A stretch of 64,000 nucleotides of DNA from Chryseobacterium oranimense. Lineage in GTDB: Bacteria > Bacteroidota > Bacteroidia > Flavobacteriales > Weeksellaceae. The translations under genes were made by a program, and so were the position numbers. The stretch spans positions 682,001 to 746,000 of the forward strand of contig NZ_FQWT01000001.1 in assembly GCF_900129755.1 (NCBI RefSeq), given 5' to 3'. Of this stretch, positions 28,569 through 37,530 are shown in pieces. The first letter of the stretch is position 1; every line of letters starts with the position of its first letter. The notes beneath the pieces are model-generated. The model did not search any database and was not told the origin of the DNA. It saw only the letters and a list, made by a program, of their open reading frames with translations.

Positions 28569-29123
28569 CTAATGAGCATTCTCAAAATAATGAATCATCT
28601 CTCCTTCAGGAAGATAATATTCTTGTGTATTGATCTCTGCCTCTCTGTTACCGCTGTTTTCCAGAAAAGAATTACTGAAAAGAGCATATGAAGGCTGTTC
28701 CGCGAAGTTATTTTTAAGCATTTGATGGGCTTCAACCACCGTTTTGCCATAAAGTTTCTTAAAATTTCCGATGGTATACTGTGAAAACTTTCCGTAATGT
28801 ACAATGAATTTGAGTGACATATCGATAGAAATGCTCAGTTCCTTATTCAATTCTTTAATCTTTTGGTTAAAGGCATTCCGCATCTTCCAGAGCATTTTAG
28901 AAATACGCTGATAGGACGGATTATTATCATACCTGTAAAATAAAATAGCGTCCCCTTCGATCTCTGAAATTTCAAAATACTGATCATTCATATCGATCAG
29001 GGTAGATAATAGCTGTCTTACAATATATTCTCCCGTATAAAGTTTTGTATTGAATACAAATTCAGTAAACCCGCTGAAATCCGGGATAAGAATGACGCCT
29101 GCATGTATATTTGTATGCTTCAT
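28569..29123 (-). CDS. DUF2652 protein, class III nucleotidyl cyclase-like fold
   Basis: 184 residues. The start HAGVILIPDFSGFTEFVFNT and the segment FEISEIEGDAILFYRYDN match DUF2652, a family that looks like a class III adenylate/guanylate cyclase catalytic core: the first Asp (PDFSGF) and the second acidic site (EGDA) would sit where cyclases bind metal. In many family members nucleotide cyclase activity has not been shown. There is no membrane segment. It is transcribed alone, convergent with bglX. Confidence 0.75.
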   Translation of the reverse strand: MKHTNIHAGVILIPDFSGFTEFVFNTKLYTGEYIVRQLLSTLIDMNDQYFEISEIEGDAILFYRYDNNPSYQRISKMLWKMRNAFNQKIKELNKELSISIDMSLKFIVHYGKFSQYTIGNFKKLYGKTVVEAHQMLKNNFAEQPSYALFSNSFLENSGNREAEINTQEYYLPEGEMIHYFENAH

Positions 29124-29326
29124 GATGAGATCGTTTAAGCTTTCATCATCATAGACGAAGAAGAATAGGTTTTACTTTATGAAGAAGGGAAAATTAGCTT
29201 TCTTTGCTGTACATTTTATATCTCAACAATCAATTCTTTCTCATAACCGGCATCGGATTAAATAAAAAAAGAACCGGCACAATAATACCGATCCCCTTTC
29301 ATATAGTTTGTATATTTTTAATAAAA

Positions 29327-30715
29327 TTATGAAACAGCTATTTCCGCATGCTTCATTTTTGAGCTTCTGACAATAAAATAAAGCAGCAATCCAAGAGCCA
29401 GCAAAGCATATCCGATCAGAATGATCAGGCTTAAATCCCCTACGGCATATTGAGAAGGAAAAATCTGGCTCATCAAAGTCATGAACGAAAGCCCTATCCC
29501 TGCACCTAAAAAATAACTTGTAGAACTTAAACTGGAAGCCACTCCGTAATGAGAGGGCGCCACATCCTGGATTCCCATTACTGAGAGCGCAGTAAAGCAA
29601 AACGTCATCCCGATTCCTGAAATACAGGCTGCTCCCAATAATACAATCGTCAATGGATGGCCCATATAAACCGCAATCAGTAAAGACAGGGCTCCGGCAA
29701 GCATAAAACTCCAGCCAAACACTCCCATCCGGGAAGAATTCAACCTTTTGGAAATATAAGGCAATACAAATTTTGCAGCCAGTGCAGACATGATACTGAA
29801 CGGCACAAGCATCAGCCCGGCAGAAGCCGCACTGTGCCCCATATCCTTCTGAAGCATTAATGAAATAAGGAATAAAAATCCTATGAAAAATGCCCCTAAT
29901 GTGAAGAAAACGGCATTAGAAATGACTAATGATCTGTGTCTGAACATCTGCAAATCTATCAACGGCTGAGCTACGGATTTTAACCTGATGAATACAGCAG
30001 CCAGAAGGAGAACAGCAATTATCAAAGAACCGATAACAAGAAGAGAATTTTCTTTTATATGAACCAGCTCATGCGTCCCGTAGGTAAGGCTCAAAAGTCC
30101 CAAAACAAGCAATATTCCCGATACAAGATCTGTCTTCTGCCCTGCTTCATCTTTTTCGTCTGCAGGCAGATACCGGTAAGCAAAAATCAAGGTCAATAAA
30201 AGAATAGGAACATTGATCAGGAAAACCCAGTGCCAGCTTAAGTAAGTACTGATAATTCCCCCCACCGAAAGCCCGCTTCCCGAGCCAATGGCAGCGAATG
30301 AGCTGAAAATCCCGATGGCACGGTTACGTTCCTGCTCACCTCTGAATGTGTTGGTCACAATGGATAAAGCAGAAGGCATGATCAATGCGGCTCCCAATCC
30401 CTGAAGAGCACGGAATACCGCTAACATTTCAAAGCTTTGGGAAAGTCCGGCTCCTAACGAAGTCAGCATAAAGACCAGAGCTCCGACAAGGAATATCTTC
30501 TTGCGCCCGATCTGGTCGGAAAGCTTTCCGCCAATAATCAGAAAACCGCCAAAAAACAATACATATAAAGTCTGAAGCCACTGTACGGTTGCAGCCCCAA
30601 TGTTGAACTGCTCCTGAATAGAAGGAATGGTTAAATTAATAATGGCAATATCCAAAGCCTCCACAAATGTTCCTACCGATGCTAATATTAATATTAAATT
30701 TTTCCTCGTACTCAT
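29327..30715 (-). CDS. MFS multidrug/solute exporter (DHA2, EmrB/QacA-type, 14 helices)
   Basis: 462 residues with about fourteen hydrophobic helices. Motif A-like GGKLSDQIGRKKIFLVG and motif C-like FAAIGSGSGLSVGGIISTYLSWHWVFLINVP identify the drug:H+ antiporter-2 group; the N-terminus has ALDIAIINLTIPSIQEQFN. It probably exports toxic compounds using the proton gradient. The gene diverges from an Lrp-family regulator 142 bp away, which may control it and could point to an amino-acid-like substrate. Confidence 0.88.
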   Translation of the reverse strand: MSTRKNLILILASVGTFVEALDIAIINLTIPSIQEQFNIGAATVQWLQTLYVLFFGGFLIIGGKLSDQIGRKKIFLVGALVFMLTSLGAGLSQSFEMLAVFRALQGLGAALIMPSALSIVTNTFRGEQERNRAIGIFSSFAAIGSGSGLSVGGIISTYLSWHWVFLINVPILLLTLIFAYRYLPADEKDEAGQKTDLVSGILLVLGLLSLTYGTHELVHIKENSLLVIGSLIIAVLLLAAVFIRLKSVAQPLIDLQMFRHRSLVISNAVFFTLGAFFIGFLFLISLMLQKDMGHSAASAGLMLVPFSIMSALAAKFVLPYISKRLNSSRMGVFGWSFMLAGALSLLIAVYMGHPLTIVLLGAACISGIGMTFCFTALSVMGIQDVAPSHYGVASSLSSTSYFLGAGIGLSFMTLMSQIFPSQYAVGDLSLIILIGYALLALGLLLYFIVRSSKMKHAEIAVS

Positions 30716-30731
30716 GTATTCAAATTTTCTA

Positions 30732-30739
30732 CAAAATTA
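30732..30739 (-). promoter_or_regulatory. -7 element of the MFS exporter gene
   Basis: The minus strand reads TAATTTTG (TAnnTTTG) 17 bp before the ATG at 30715. The -33 match is not evident. Confidence 0.4.
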
Positions 30740-30771
30740 ATTTTAAAAGAACGTATTTGAAAATAATATGG

Positions 30772-30779
30772 TAAATTTG
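30772..30779 (+). promoter_or_regulatory. -7 element of the Lrp-family gene
   Basis: TAAATTTG matches TAnnTTTG. An in-frame ATG at 30768 overlaps it, so translation must begin further downstream, at 30858. Confidence 0.5.
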
Positions 30780-30857
30780 GAACAAATAAACTATTTAATA
30801 TCATATAAAAGAACAAATCGATTATTAACAGAATACCAATCTTTAAAAACAGAACAA

Positions 30858-31328
30858 ATGACTACAGACCATTACATTCCCGACGAAAAAGACCTTTCTA
30901 TCCTGCGTTTACTTCAAAAGGATGCTAAAATGAGTGTGCGTGATATTTCAGCCAGGATCAATTTAAGCTCAACTCCTACGCATGAACGGATCAAACGAAT
31001 GGAAAAGCTGGGCATCATCAGGGAGTACACCGCTGTTCTGGACCGTAAAAAAGTAAACAAAGGCATGATGGTGATCTGCATGATTGCCCTGAATGTCCAC
31101 AACAAAAAAACTGCGGGAAAATTTATAGAAGAAGTAGGAAAACTAAAAGAGGTGGTAGAATTCTACAACATCAGCGGAGATTTTGATTTTATGCTTAAAA
31201 TTCTAGCTCCGAATATGGATGACTTTCATGAGTTTTTTGTGAATAAGCTATCTGAAATTGAAGGAATCGGGCAGACGAAAAGTATTTTTGTGATGAACAG
31301 CATTAAGGAAAGTGTGCAGATTTTATAA
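30858..31328 (+). CDS. Lrp/AsnC family transcriptional regulator
   Basis: 156 residues from ATG 30858, the usual family length; an upstream in-frame ATG at 30768 is inside the promoter. The N-terminal winged helix-turn-helix reads DEKDLSILRLLQKDAKMSVRDISARINLSSTPTHERIKRMEKLGIIREYTAVLD. The C-terminal RAM/ACT-like effector domain includes VEFYNISGDFDFMLKILAPNMDDFHEFF and binds an amino acid in known members. Divergence from the MFS exporter suggests it regulates that gene. It is a local regulator; there is no evidence that it is a global Lrp. Confidence 0.9.
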   Translation: MTTDHYIPDEKDLSILRLLQKDAKMSVRDISARINLSSTPTHERIKRMEKLGIIREYTAVLDRKKVNKGMMVICMIALNVHNKKTAGKFIEEVGKLKEVVEFYNISGDFDFMLKILAPNMDDFHEFFVNKLSEIEGIGQTKSIFVMNSIKESVQIL

Positions 31329-31363
31329 ATATTTTTAGACCCAAGAATCTTATATAACTTTTT

Positions 31364-31485
31364 TGTCTCTCGCTGATTGAGCAGATCGGGCAGATGTTTG
31401 CGTATAATTATGATGAAAATGATTTTTAATTTCAAAATTAAATTATGCTATCAGTTATCAATATAAATATGCTTAATCTGCTCAT
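31364..31485. repeat. Degenerate copy of the CTCGCAGATT dispersed repeat
   Basis: CTCTCGCTGATTGAGCAGAT at about 31364-31383 and the opposing CTTAATCTGCTCAT at about 31472-31485 form a worn inverted pair, like the one at 15141-15271. It lies between the Lrp gene and tam. Confidence 0.55.
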
Positions 31486-31581
31486 AATTTTAACTTGAAC
31501 ATTTAAGAATATTTTATCATTTTGTTTTCAGTATTTCTTTCCGGAATTACTAAATTGAAACTTCATTCTAACATCACAAAT

Positions 31582-32349
31582 ATGCCCTGGAATCCTGAAG
31601 TTTACAATCAATTTAAAAATATCCGTTTCAAACCTTTTTATGATCTTGCTGAACTGATCACGAATGAAAAGGAAATGAAAGCGGTAGACCTTGGCTGCGG
31701 AACGGGTGAACAGACGGCCATTCTTACTGAGAAATTTCCCAACGCCCAATTTACAGGAATCGATTCTTCTCCTGAAATGCTGGAAAAATCTAAAGCACTG
31801 GAAAACGAACGCCTTCATTTCAAGCTTGCTACTACAGAAGAAATGCTGAACGCTGACGAAAACTGGGATCTTATTTTCAGCAATGCTGCTTTACAATGGT
31901 CGGATAATCATTATGATCTGTTCCCAAAACTCATCTCAAAGTTGAAATCCGGCGGACAGCTTGCCATACAGATGCCTTACCAGCCGGGAAATACATTGAA
32001 CAAAATTCTTTCTGAACTGGCGGGTGATGAACCCTTCAGATCCCAGCTTAAAGGCTGGAACCGCCCGTCTGCTGTTCTTACCATAGATGAGTATGCACAG
32101 ATTCTGTTCGATAACGGGATTGAGGATTTAAATCTGTTTCAGAAGGTGTATCCTATTATTGCTGACGATCATGAAAGTTTGTTTAACTTTATTTCCGGAT
32201 CTGCTTTAATTCCTTACCTGGAAAGGCTTGATGAGGAGCAACAGAAAAGTTTCACAGCAGAATTTAAAAAACGTATTGAGAAAAATTTTCCAAAACTTCC
32301 TGCTATTTATGCTTTCAAAAGAATATTGATGTACGGAAGAAAAAAATAA
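31582..32349 (+). CDS. tam: Trans-aconitate 2-methyltransferase-like SAM methyltransferase
   Basis: 255 residues from ATG 31582 (MPWNPEVYNQF, aligning with the E. coli Tam start); 20 codons upstream are in frame but unlike the family. SAM-binding motif I is AVDLGCGTGEQTAIL, followed by FTGIDSSPEMLEK and the Tam-typical DLIFSNAALQWSDNHYDLFPKL and LAIQMPYQP. Tam methylates trans-aconitate, an inhibitor by-product of the TCA cycle. Similarity runs the full length, though a different small acid substrate is possible. Confidence 0.82.
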   Translation: MPWNPEVYNQFKNIRFKPFYDLAELITNEKEMKAVDLGCGTGEQTAILTEKFPNAQFTGIDSSPEMLEKSKALENERLHFKLATTEEMLNADENWDLIFSNAALQWSDNHYDLFPKLISKLKSGGQLAIQMPYQPGNTLNKILSELAGDEPFRSQLKGWNRPSAVLTIDEYAQILFDNGIEDLNLFQKVYPIIADDHESLFNFISGSALIPYLERLDEEQQKSFTAEFKKRIEKNFPKLPAIYAFKRILMYGRKK

Positions 32350-32350
32350 A

Positions 32351-32381
32351 AAAGCCCTGCTTACGATTAATGCAGGGCTTT
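32351..32381. terminator. Bidirectional intrinsic terminator
   Basis: AAAGCCCTGC (32351-32360) pairs with GCAGGGCTTT (32372-32381) around an 11-nt loop, with A and T runs on both sides. It separates tam from the converging exported-protein gene. Confidence 0.9.
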
Positions 32382-32400
32382 TTGATATTCTCTACTGTTA

Positions 32401-32916
32401 TTATTTCCAAAAATTCCAAACTGTTCCATCGAAAACAGCGAATGTTTTGCTGGCCGTATCATAACAGATCATTCCGGGATACGGATCTTTTACGCTGAGA
32501 TGGGGTGAAGAGATTTTGGGAAGAATCATAGCTTTGTCCGGTGACTCTAAGACAAGAACTCCATCAGCGCTCCCCTCCTTCTCTCCGATTATAACTCCGG
32601 CTCCGTTTTCATTCGAATCGTTTGCTTTAATTGTCGTGGAATTTCCCGTATCGCTCAATGCTTTCCAACTATTATTTTCATATACTTTTACTTTGTCATC
32701 AGAGGTATCAAAAATAAATGTTCCGTTGGCTGTATTTCCGGCAGGAAGACCTTTTGTAGCAGGAAGAATCAGACCTTTTGTGTTTTCCGGGCTGTTGTTA
32801 AAATCCAATATTGTGTTTTTACCTTCAATTATGTCTTTACCTATGGCTACCTGCGCATGGAAAGTATTAAAAGCCAATACGATCAGAACAGTGCTTAAAC
32901 TTTTTATATGTTTCAT
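32401..32916 (-). CDS. Small exported protein with GMxxYD/DGTxW C-terminus
   Basis: 171 residues from the ATG at 32914-32916 (an upstream start would put 13 residues before the signal peptide). The signal is MKHIKSLSTVLIVLAFNTFHAQ. The end PGMICYDTASKTFAVFDGTVWNFW is a unit common in Bacteroidota surface proteins, in which a short beta segment precedes a Trp. An earlier related unit is NGTFIFDTSDDKVKVYENNSWKAL. Function unknown; likely surface or outer-membrane associated. It lies 16 bp downstream of a larger protein with a matching C-terminal unit, so the two probably form an operon. Confidence 0.7.
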   Translation of the reverse strand: MKHIKSLSTVLIVLAFNTFHAQVAIGKDIIEGKNTILDFNNSPENTKGLILPATKGLPAGNTANGTFIFDTSDDKVKVYENNSWKALSDTGNSTTIKANDSNENGAGVIIGEKEGSADGVLVLESPDKAMILPKISSPHLSVKDPYPGMICYDTASKTFAVFDGTVWNFWK

Positions 32917-32932
32917 ATTTTTAATAATTAGG

Positions 32933-33985
32933 TTAATCATTACAGCTTCTTTCAATACATTTCCATTGAGTTCCGTTATATAGTTTTATACAACGATCCT
33001 GGATGTCATATACAAGCATCCCCTCTTTTGGTTCCGAAACAGCATCTCCCGATTGAGGAACCTGGCTTACATGCTGTACTCTGGTAATGACAAATCCTTT
33101 GGTTTTCGACTCCAACGCAAGAAATCCATTGGGAATATTCTCAGGCCAGTCAGCCGTTTTCTGCTGTACTGTAATCCCCATTTTGGTATAACTGTCAGGT
33201 ACGCCTGAAGCTCCGGGTTTGGTACAGTAATCATCAAGCTCATGAACTATTTCATCAGCAAAACCGCAAACCTGTTTATCCTCCGGAAGCCCTTCAGGCC
33301 ACAAAGAAGGACACAGGGCCTTGGTTGCATTTGGTCCGCAGAAACTGGCATTTCCAGGCGCAAGCCCCGTTACCGTATCCATGGCAATGGCAATAATCTG
33401 GCTGTCGTTACTGAGTATGGAAGCTCCTCCTCCGCTTACCTGTGCTTTGGCAATACAATAGGCTTTCCCCAAAGGAGCCCCGATATAATTGACAAAAGGA
33501 TAGGTAACGGACTGCTGGCTGAAAGTCCCGCATATTTCCACAACACTGTATGTTCCCATATCGATGGTTGAAGTCGCTCCGGGAAATGTTCCCATGAATG
33601 AAGGATCTCCCTGGGAAACCGATCCGGTAAGGGAAAGATATGCTTTGGTCCCCAGCTTAACTTTTGAGCTTTTCTGACTTCCGAAAACTCCGATGATGAT
33701 GGAACCTTCTGATTTCACACTCGCAGCGTCTTTGATTTCAAGATCACCGTTGACTGTAATTCCTTTTACAATAAGTGCCGATCCCGGCTGAATAACTAAA
33801 ACTGCTCCCTGAGGAATGGTAATATCGTTGGTTAATGTAAGATTTCCGTTGAGACAATAGGTTGTTCCTAGGTTCATTGCCTGGCCGGTATAAGCGGTAC
33901 ACTGAGCACGCGCAATACCATAAAAAAGAGCTATTAACAAGAAAATCACTTTCTCATTAATAGCGCCAAAATTTAAATAATTCAT
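32933..33985 (-). CDS. Exported beta-rich protein, partner of the downstream small protein
   Basis: 350 residues with a signal peptide ending near IARAQ (about residue 28). The mature N-terminal half resembles a right-handed beta-helix (GNLTLTNDITIPQGAVLVIQPGSALIVKGITVNGDLEIKDAASV). Cys residues are unusually frequent in the middle (CGPNATKALCPSLW, CGFADEIVHELDDYC), suggesting disulfides. It ends EGMLVYDIQDRCIKLYNGTQWKCIERSC, the same type of unit as in the next gene. No T9SS sorting domain is visible. Function unknown. Confidence 0.65.
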   Translation of the reverse strand: MNYLNFGAINEKVIFLLIALFYGIARAQCTAYTGQAMNLGTTYCLNGNLTLTNDITIPQGAVLVIQPGSALIVKGITVNGDLEIKDAASVKSEGSIIIGVFGSQKSSKVKLGTKAYLSLTGSVSQGDPSFMGTFPGATSTIDMGTYSVVEICGTFSQQSVTYPFVNYIGAPLGKAYCIAKAQVSGGGASILSNDSQIIAIAMDTVTGLAPGNASFCGPNATKALCPSLWPEGLPEDKQVCGFADEIVHELDDYCTKPGASGVPDSYTKMGITVQQKTADWPENIPNGFLALESKTKGFVITRVQHVSQVPQSGDAVSEPKEGMLVYDIQDRCIKLYNGTQWKCIERSCND

Positions 33986-34273
33986 ACGCTTTTATAATAA
34001 ATTAAGATTTTTTACACATTTTAAGAGCCAAAATGCGCTTTCCAAAATACAGGACCTATCAACAATTTGCATACCAAAATTTTATTTACAGGAGCTATTT
34101 AAGCTGATAGTATTGGAGTTATAATCCTTAATTAACACAGCAACAATAATTTAAACAACTGTTTAAAAAAATATTTTTTTTTGCTATTTTTTCTTAAGCT
34201 GAAAGAGAATTATTTTTTTGTACAGCAAAGCCGATGGCTAGATTCAATCAACAATTGCATATCAGAAAACTAA
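33986..34273. other. AT-rich intergenic region
   Basis: Between the exported-protein pair and the terminator of the upstream operon. It includes long A/T runs (34150-34220) and presumably the promoter for the exported pair, but I could not assign one with confidence. No open frame of note. Confidence 0.5.
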
Positions 34274-34299
34274 AAAGGTGTGCCAGTAAGCACACCTTT
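34274..34299 (-). terminator. Intrinsic terminator of the GTPase-membrane operon
   Basis: AAAGGTGTG (34274-34282) pairs with CACACCTTT (34291-34299), loop 8 nt. On the minus strand TTTTT follows. It lies 32 nt past the last stop of the operon. Confidence 0.85.
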
Positions 34300-34330
34300 C
34301 TAATGGTTATTTTTTTCACCCATCAACTCT

Positions 34331-35566
34331 CTAGTCTTCTGGAAATCCTATAATTTTTCCACCATCGAAAAACATTATATAACATACTGCTCCTGTTGTC
34401 AATAATAAAAGGAGGCTCCAAAAAGCAATTTTATACCCGTTCAGCCGTGTTTCTTTATGGCTGTAGCTTTCGTTTTCCCGGTTGAAATCTTCCAGGCTAT
34501 TTCCAAGTCTGGGTCTTGAATGACTCTGATTCATCCAAGAACTTGCTCCAATTGAGCTGACTGTACCAATATCTTTGGTGAGCCTGATCTTATCCGCAAA
34601 TACCTTTCTTCTTTCCAGATGCTGCTTTCTGATGAATTCTACTTTTCCGTCTGACTTTAATTTTTTAACCAGTTCATCTATGTTCGCAGCATATTGATCA
34701 AATTCCTGATTGATGGTTACAATGCCTTCTTTTGATTCAATGATCTTCTTTTCGTTCTCCTGATGTTTCCTTTCATTGTGAGCAATCTGTTTTTCGATAT
34801 CGTTAATGATGGTTTTTCTGTCTTCTTTCAGGTTTTCCTTCTCCTGTTCCAACTCCTGGATACAGTTGCTGACGAGCCTGGATTTTTCTTCATCCGATTT
34901 TTGAATTTCACGGTCAAATCCATTTTCATCCACAATTTTAAAAATCCCTTTCTGCTGGACAAACTCAGCAACTTCACGGTTATCAGTGAAATAGATCATA
35001 TCATATATGCTCAAAAGCCCTGTTGCCCTGCTTAATAAAGACTGCAGCTGGGAAGATCTATTCTCCATATAAACCATAAGGTAATTATTGCCAGACTGAG
35101 TGGTACCCAGGTTTTCTATCTGACGGAGATTCAAATTGATTTTATCGAAGTCTTTCGGCTTATCAATAGAAAATTTATCGGAATGGTTAATGGTAATGGT
35201 ACCGTCTGCAACATTACGATCTTCAAGATGCTGGTGAAATTCATCCAAAACATTAATGACAAGACCTTCCGGAGCCACCTTATCTACAAAAATAAGGCTT
35301 GATCCTATAAATGTTCCGCCACGCTGTGAGTTCTGTTCTTTTGCAAAAGTGTATACAACGTAAGAAATCAGAGATGAACTACCGGCCGGCTCAATTCGTA
35401 TGCCATAGATCCTGCTACCCGGAAAAAGCTTAACAGCGTCTGTTTTTAAATCAAATGTCCTGATATTTTTAGCGATTTCCGCATTACCTCCCAGGAAATA
35501 AGACTGCCTGAAACCATTCGGGTTCCCAAAAGTCCCGAACGCAGAAAAAAAATAAGTATTGCCCAT
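34331..35566 (-). CDS. Coiled-coil, C-terminally membrane-anchored protein of a GTPase operon
   Basis: 411 residues. The N-terminal 200 residues form a globular domain starting NTYFFSAFGTFGNPNGFRQSYF; then comes a long charged coiled coil (about 225-305, rich in E/K/Q) and a basic stretch, and finally a transmembrane helix near 382-403 (IAFWSLLLLLTTGAVCYIMFF) with a short tail. I know no function. The start loosely recalls N-terminal domains of GTPase-associated proteins in predicted conflict systems, but this is memory-based and weak. The ATG overlaps the TGA of the GTPase-like gene by one base, implying coupled translation. Confidence 0.55.
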   Translation of the reverse strand: MGNTYFFSAFGTFGNPNGFRQSYFLGGNAEIAKNIRTFDLKTDAVKLFPGSRIYGIRIEPAGSSSLISYVVYTFAKEQNSQRGGTFIGSSLIFVDKVAPEGLVINVLDEFHQHLEDRNVADGTITINHSDKFSIDKPKDFDKINLNLRQIENLGTTQSGNNYLMVYMENRSSQLQSLLSRATGLLSIYDMIYFTDNREVAEFVQQKGIFKIVDENGFDREIQKSDEEKSRLVSNCIQELEQEKENLKEDRKTIINDIEKQIAHNERKHQENEKKIIESKEGIVTINQEFDQYAANIDELVKKLKSDGKVEFIRKQHLERRKVFADKIRLTKDIGTVSSIGASSWMNQSHSRPRLGNSLEDFNRENESYSHKETRLNGYKIAFWSLLLLLTTGAVCYIMFFDGGKIIGFPED

Positions 35567-36501
35567 CAGTTGGTAAAGCTAAATTTTAAACGTTCCCAAA
35601 ATGTTCCTTCATAATCCAGATCGTAACCGGTAATGCTTCTGTACAGCCATTTGGACAGAACTTCCGCGGTAGACAGATTGAGCAGGTTCACCCGCTCCTG
35701 TCCTATGGAATTCTGAACGCTCCCGATCGTATAATAGGATTTGCTTAATCCATAAGTATTGATCCTTTGTGCAGTCATCGGCAGACGGTCGGAAATAAAG
35801 CCTTCCAGCTCTTCCGCGCTTTCCACATCCATCCTTCCCGATTTGTCCCATTTGGAAATCACCAGTACGGCATTTACAGATTTCAGGTTTTTCCCTTTTC
35901 TTTCCAGCTCATCCAGAAATTCATTGATCAGGCTGTCTTCTTTATGGGCAGAATCGTAGCTGGTAACAATAATAAAGGTAAGCGGCACATTGGCATTCAG
36001 AAAGGATTCTATACTGCTGTGATAGCTTCCGCCTCTTCTGATCTCATTATGGTTTTCCCCTGAAGTCTCCAGAAAAGTAAGATCAATAGGAACCACTTTT
36101 TTTGATTTATTGTTAGGTTCGAAAACCAGATCCAGGCGGGTCACCTGATCTCTTGTTGATCTGCCCGGTAAAATTCCCTGCCGAATGTTCTCAAAAAAAT
36201 CAGACAGCAGGACGTTGGCCTCTTTACTGTTAGGAGTTCCAAGTTTCGGTCTCAAAACACCTGCATGAGATTTCAGGTAGTAAAGCATGGAAGATAGAAT
36301 TACAGATTTCCCTGAATCTGCTGTTCCAAAGAAGAATATAAAATTGCTTTCCTTATTTTTAATATCGTTGGAAATGGTTCTGGCTATGGGAACGAAATCA
36401 TCCTGTACCTGCTGTTCACGATCAAATGACAGGGGTTTCAGCATTTCTTCTGCTTCCTGATCAAAAGAGAGGGGTTTAAATTTCTCGTTAAAATTTTCCA
36501 T
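35566..36501 (-). CDS. P-loop GTPase-like protein
   Basis: 311 residues. The Walker A loop is GTADSGKS (59-66). A likely G3/switch region is DLTFLETSGENH (141-152) and a likely G4 base-recognition motif is SKWD (217-220) after VNAVLVI; together they suggest a TRAFAC-class GTPase rather than an ATPase. The N-terminus carries a near-duplicate KPLSFDQE/KPLSFDRE. There is no membrane segment. It is the middle gene between two membrane proteins, with a 3-bp gap upstream and a 1-bp overlap downstream. A recruited membrane-complex switch is a reasonable guess, but biochemical role is unknown. Confidence 0.65.
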   Translation of the reverse strand: MENFNEKFKPLSFDQEAEEMLKPLSFDREQQVQDDFVPIARTISNDIKNKESNFIFFFGTADSGKSVILSSMLYYLKSHAGVLRPKLGTPNSKEANVLLSDFFENIRQGILPGRSTRDQVTRLDLVFEPNNKSKKVVPIDLTFLETSGENHNEIRRGGSYHSSIESFLNANVPLTFIIVTSYDSAHKEDSLINEFLDELERKGKNLKSVNAVLVISKWDKSGRMDVESAEELEGFISDRLPMTAQRINTYGLSKSYYTIGSVQNSIGQERVNLLNLSTAEVLSKWLYRSITGYDLDYEGTFWERLKFSFTN

Positions 36502-36504
36502 GGT

Positions 36505-37530
36505 TTAATTATTTGGAATTAAAGTATTTCCGCTTCTTTTGTTATTGAAAACACTTCCCCGGTTGTTTCTGTTATTATCGGGGCTTGTAACCAGCAAGAT
36601 GATAATCACAATAATGAAATCCAGCAAAATACATCCTGCAAGCACTACAAACTGGTACATTCCAAAATGTTTGATGGCATGTTCAAATGCAAAACCGATC
36701 TTTCCCACTTCCTGAGTCTGGGAAACCAGAGGTTCAAAATGAATTTTCTCATTCCCAAGAACGGTCTGTGCCCGGCTTCCCAATTTGTTGTATTCGGCAA
36801 GGGATTCATCGATAATACCCTGCGACAGGTCATCTTTTTCTTTTTTAGACAAAAGAAGCAAATCCTGAATGTTTTTGTTCCATTTTAAAGAAGCATTATT
36901 CAGGTCCATCTTCAATGCTCTTTCTTCAGGAGACAGGTCAGAAATCATATTATCGATCTGGTGACCCATTCTCTCAGAAAGATCTTCATAATCATTTCCA
37001 ACGGGAGTCAGTAAATCTACTTTCTGGCCCGTTAGTTTTTCAATATCCCTGATCAATGACTGGGCCCGGGTTCCTATTCCTTTGTTTCCGGGATCTTTGA
37101 TCTGCTCCATCAGCTGCTTTTTCTTGATCTCGATATTTTGGGTGGTGATTTTATTGTATTTATAGCTCAGCTTGGATTCCACATCGTTTTCGAGAGCCAT
37201 GAAACTTTTATTGATATCCCGTAGTTCATCAGTATAAATATCCGTTTTCATAAACCTGGTATACAATGCATTAAAATTGGCAATAAAGCAAAATGAGGCA
37301 ATAAATACGTAGATTCCGACAAGGCTTCCGGTAGGTTTTCCTTCAAGCTTGGCATTCCGAAGCATCCAGCACAGGAACAAAAGTAAAAGGGATAATACCA
37401 GAGCAATAACGAAGGATGCAGGGCCGAAGATCTGCTGCAGCCCGAGCCATGTCTGGTAAAAGCTTACGCTGATAAGCAGCAGGGCAAGGATTCCCAAAAA
37501 GAGGTCTGCGGGAGTTATTTTCTTATTCAT
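36505..37530 (-). CDS. Membrane protein, first gene of the GTPase operon
   Basis: 341 residues from the ATG at 37528-37530; an upstream in-frame start would add 44 residues without support. Three membrane helices lie near the N-terminus (about 10-28, 33-55, 65-88), followed by a 180-residue charged, helical extramembrane region with heptad character, and a fourth helix pair near 285-310 (FVVLAGCILLDFIIVIIILLV). The tail is rich in Asn/Arg. No family recognised. The topology resembles sensor-like proteins but there is no catalytic motif. Confidence 0.6.
   Translation of the reverse strand: MNKKITPADLFLGILALLLISVSFYQTWLGLQQIFGPASFVIALVLSLLLLFLCWMLRNAKLEGKPTGSLVGIYVFIASFCFIANFNALYTRFMKTDIYTDELRDINKSFMALENDVESKLSYKYNKITTQNIEIKKKQLMEQIKDPGNKGIGTRAQSLIRDIEKLTGQKVDLLTPVGNDYEDLSERMGHQIDNMISDLSPEERALKMDLNNASLKWNKNIQDLLLLSKKEKDDLSQGIIDESLAEYNKLGSRAQTVLGNEKIHFEPLVSQTQEVGKIGFAFEHAIKHFGMYQFVVLAGCILLDFIIVIIILLVTSPDNNRNNRGSVFNNKRSGNTLIPNN

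Noticed and set aside
30768..30857. Longer Lrp-family protein starting at 30768
   Set aside because: The codon overlaps the -7 element, and the extra residues are not family-like.
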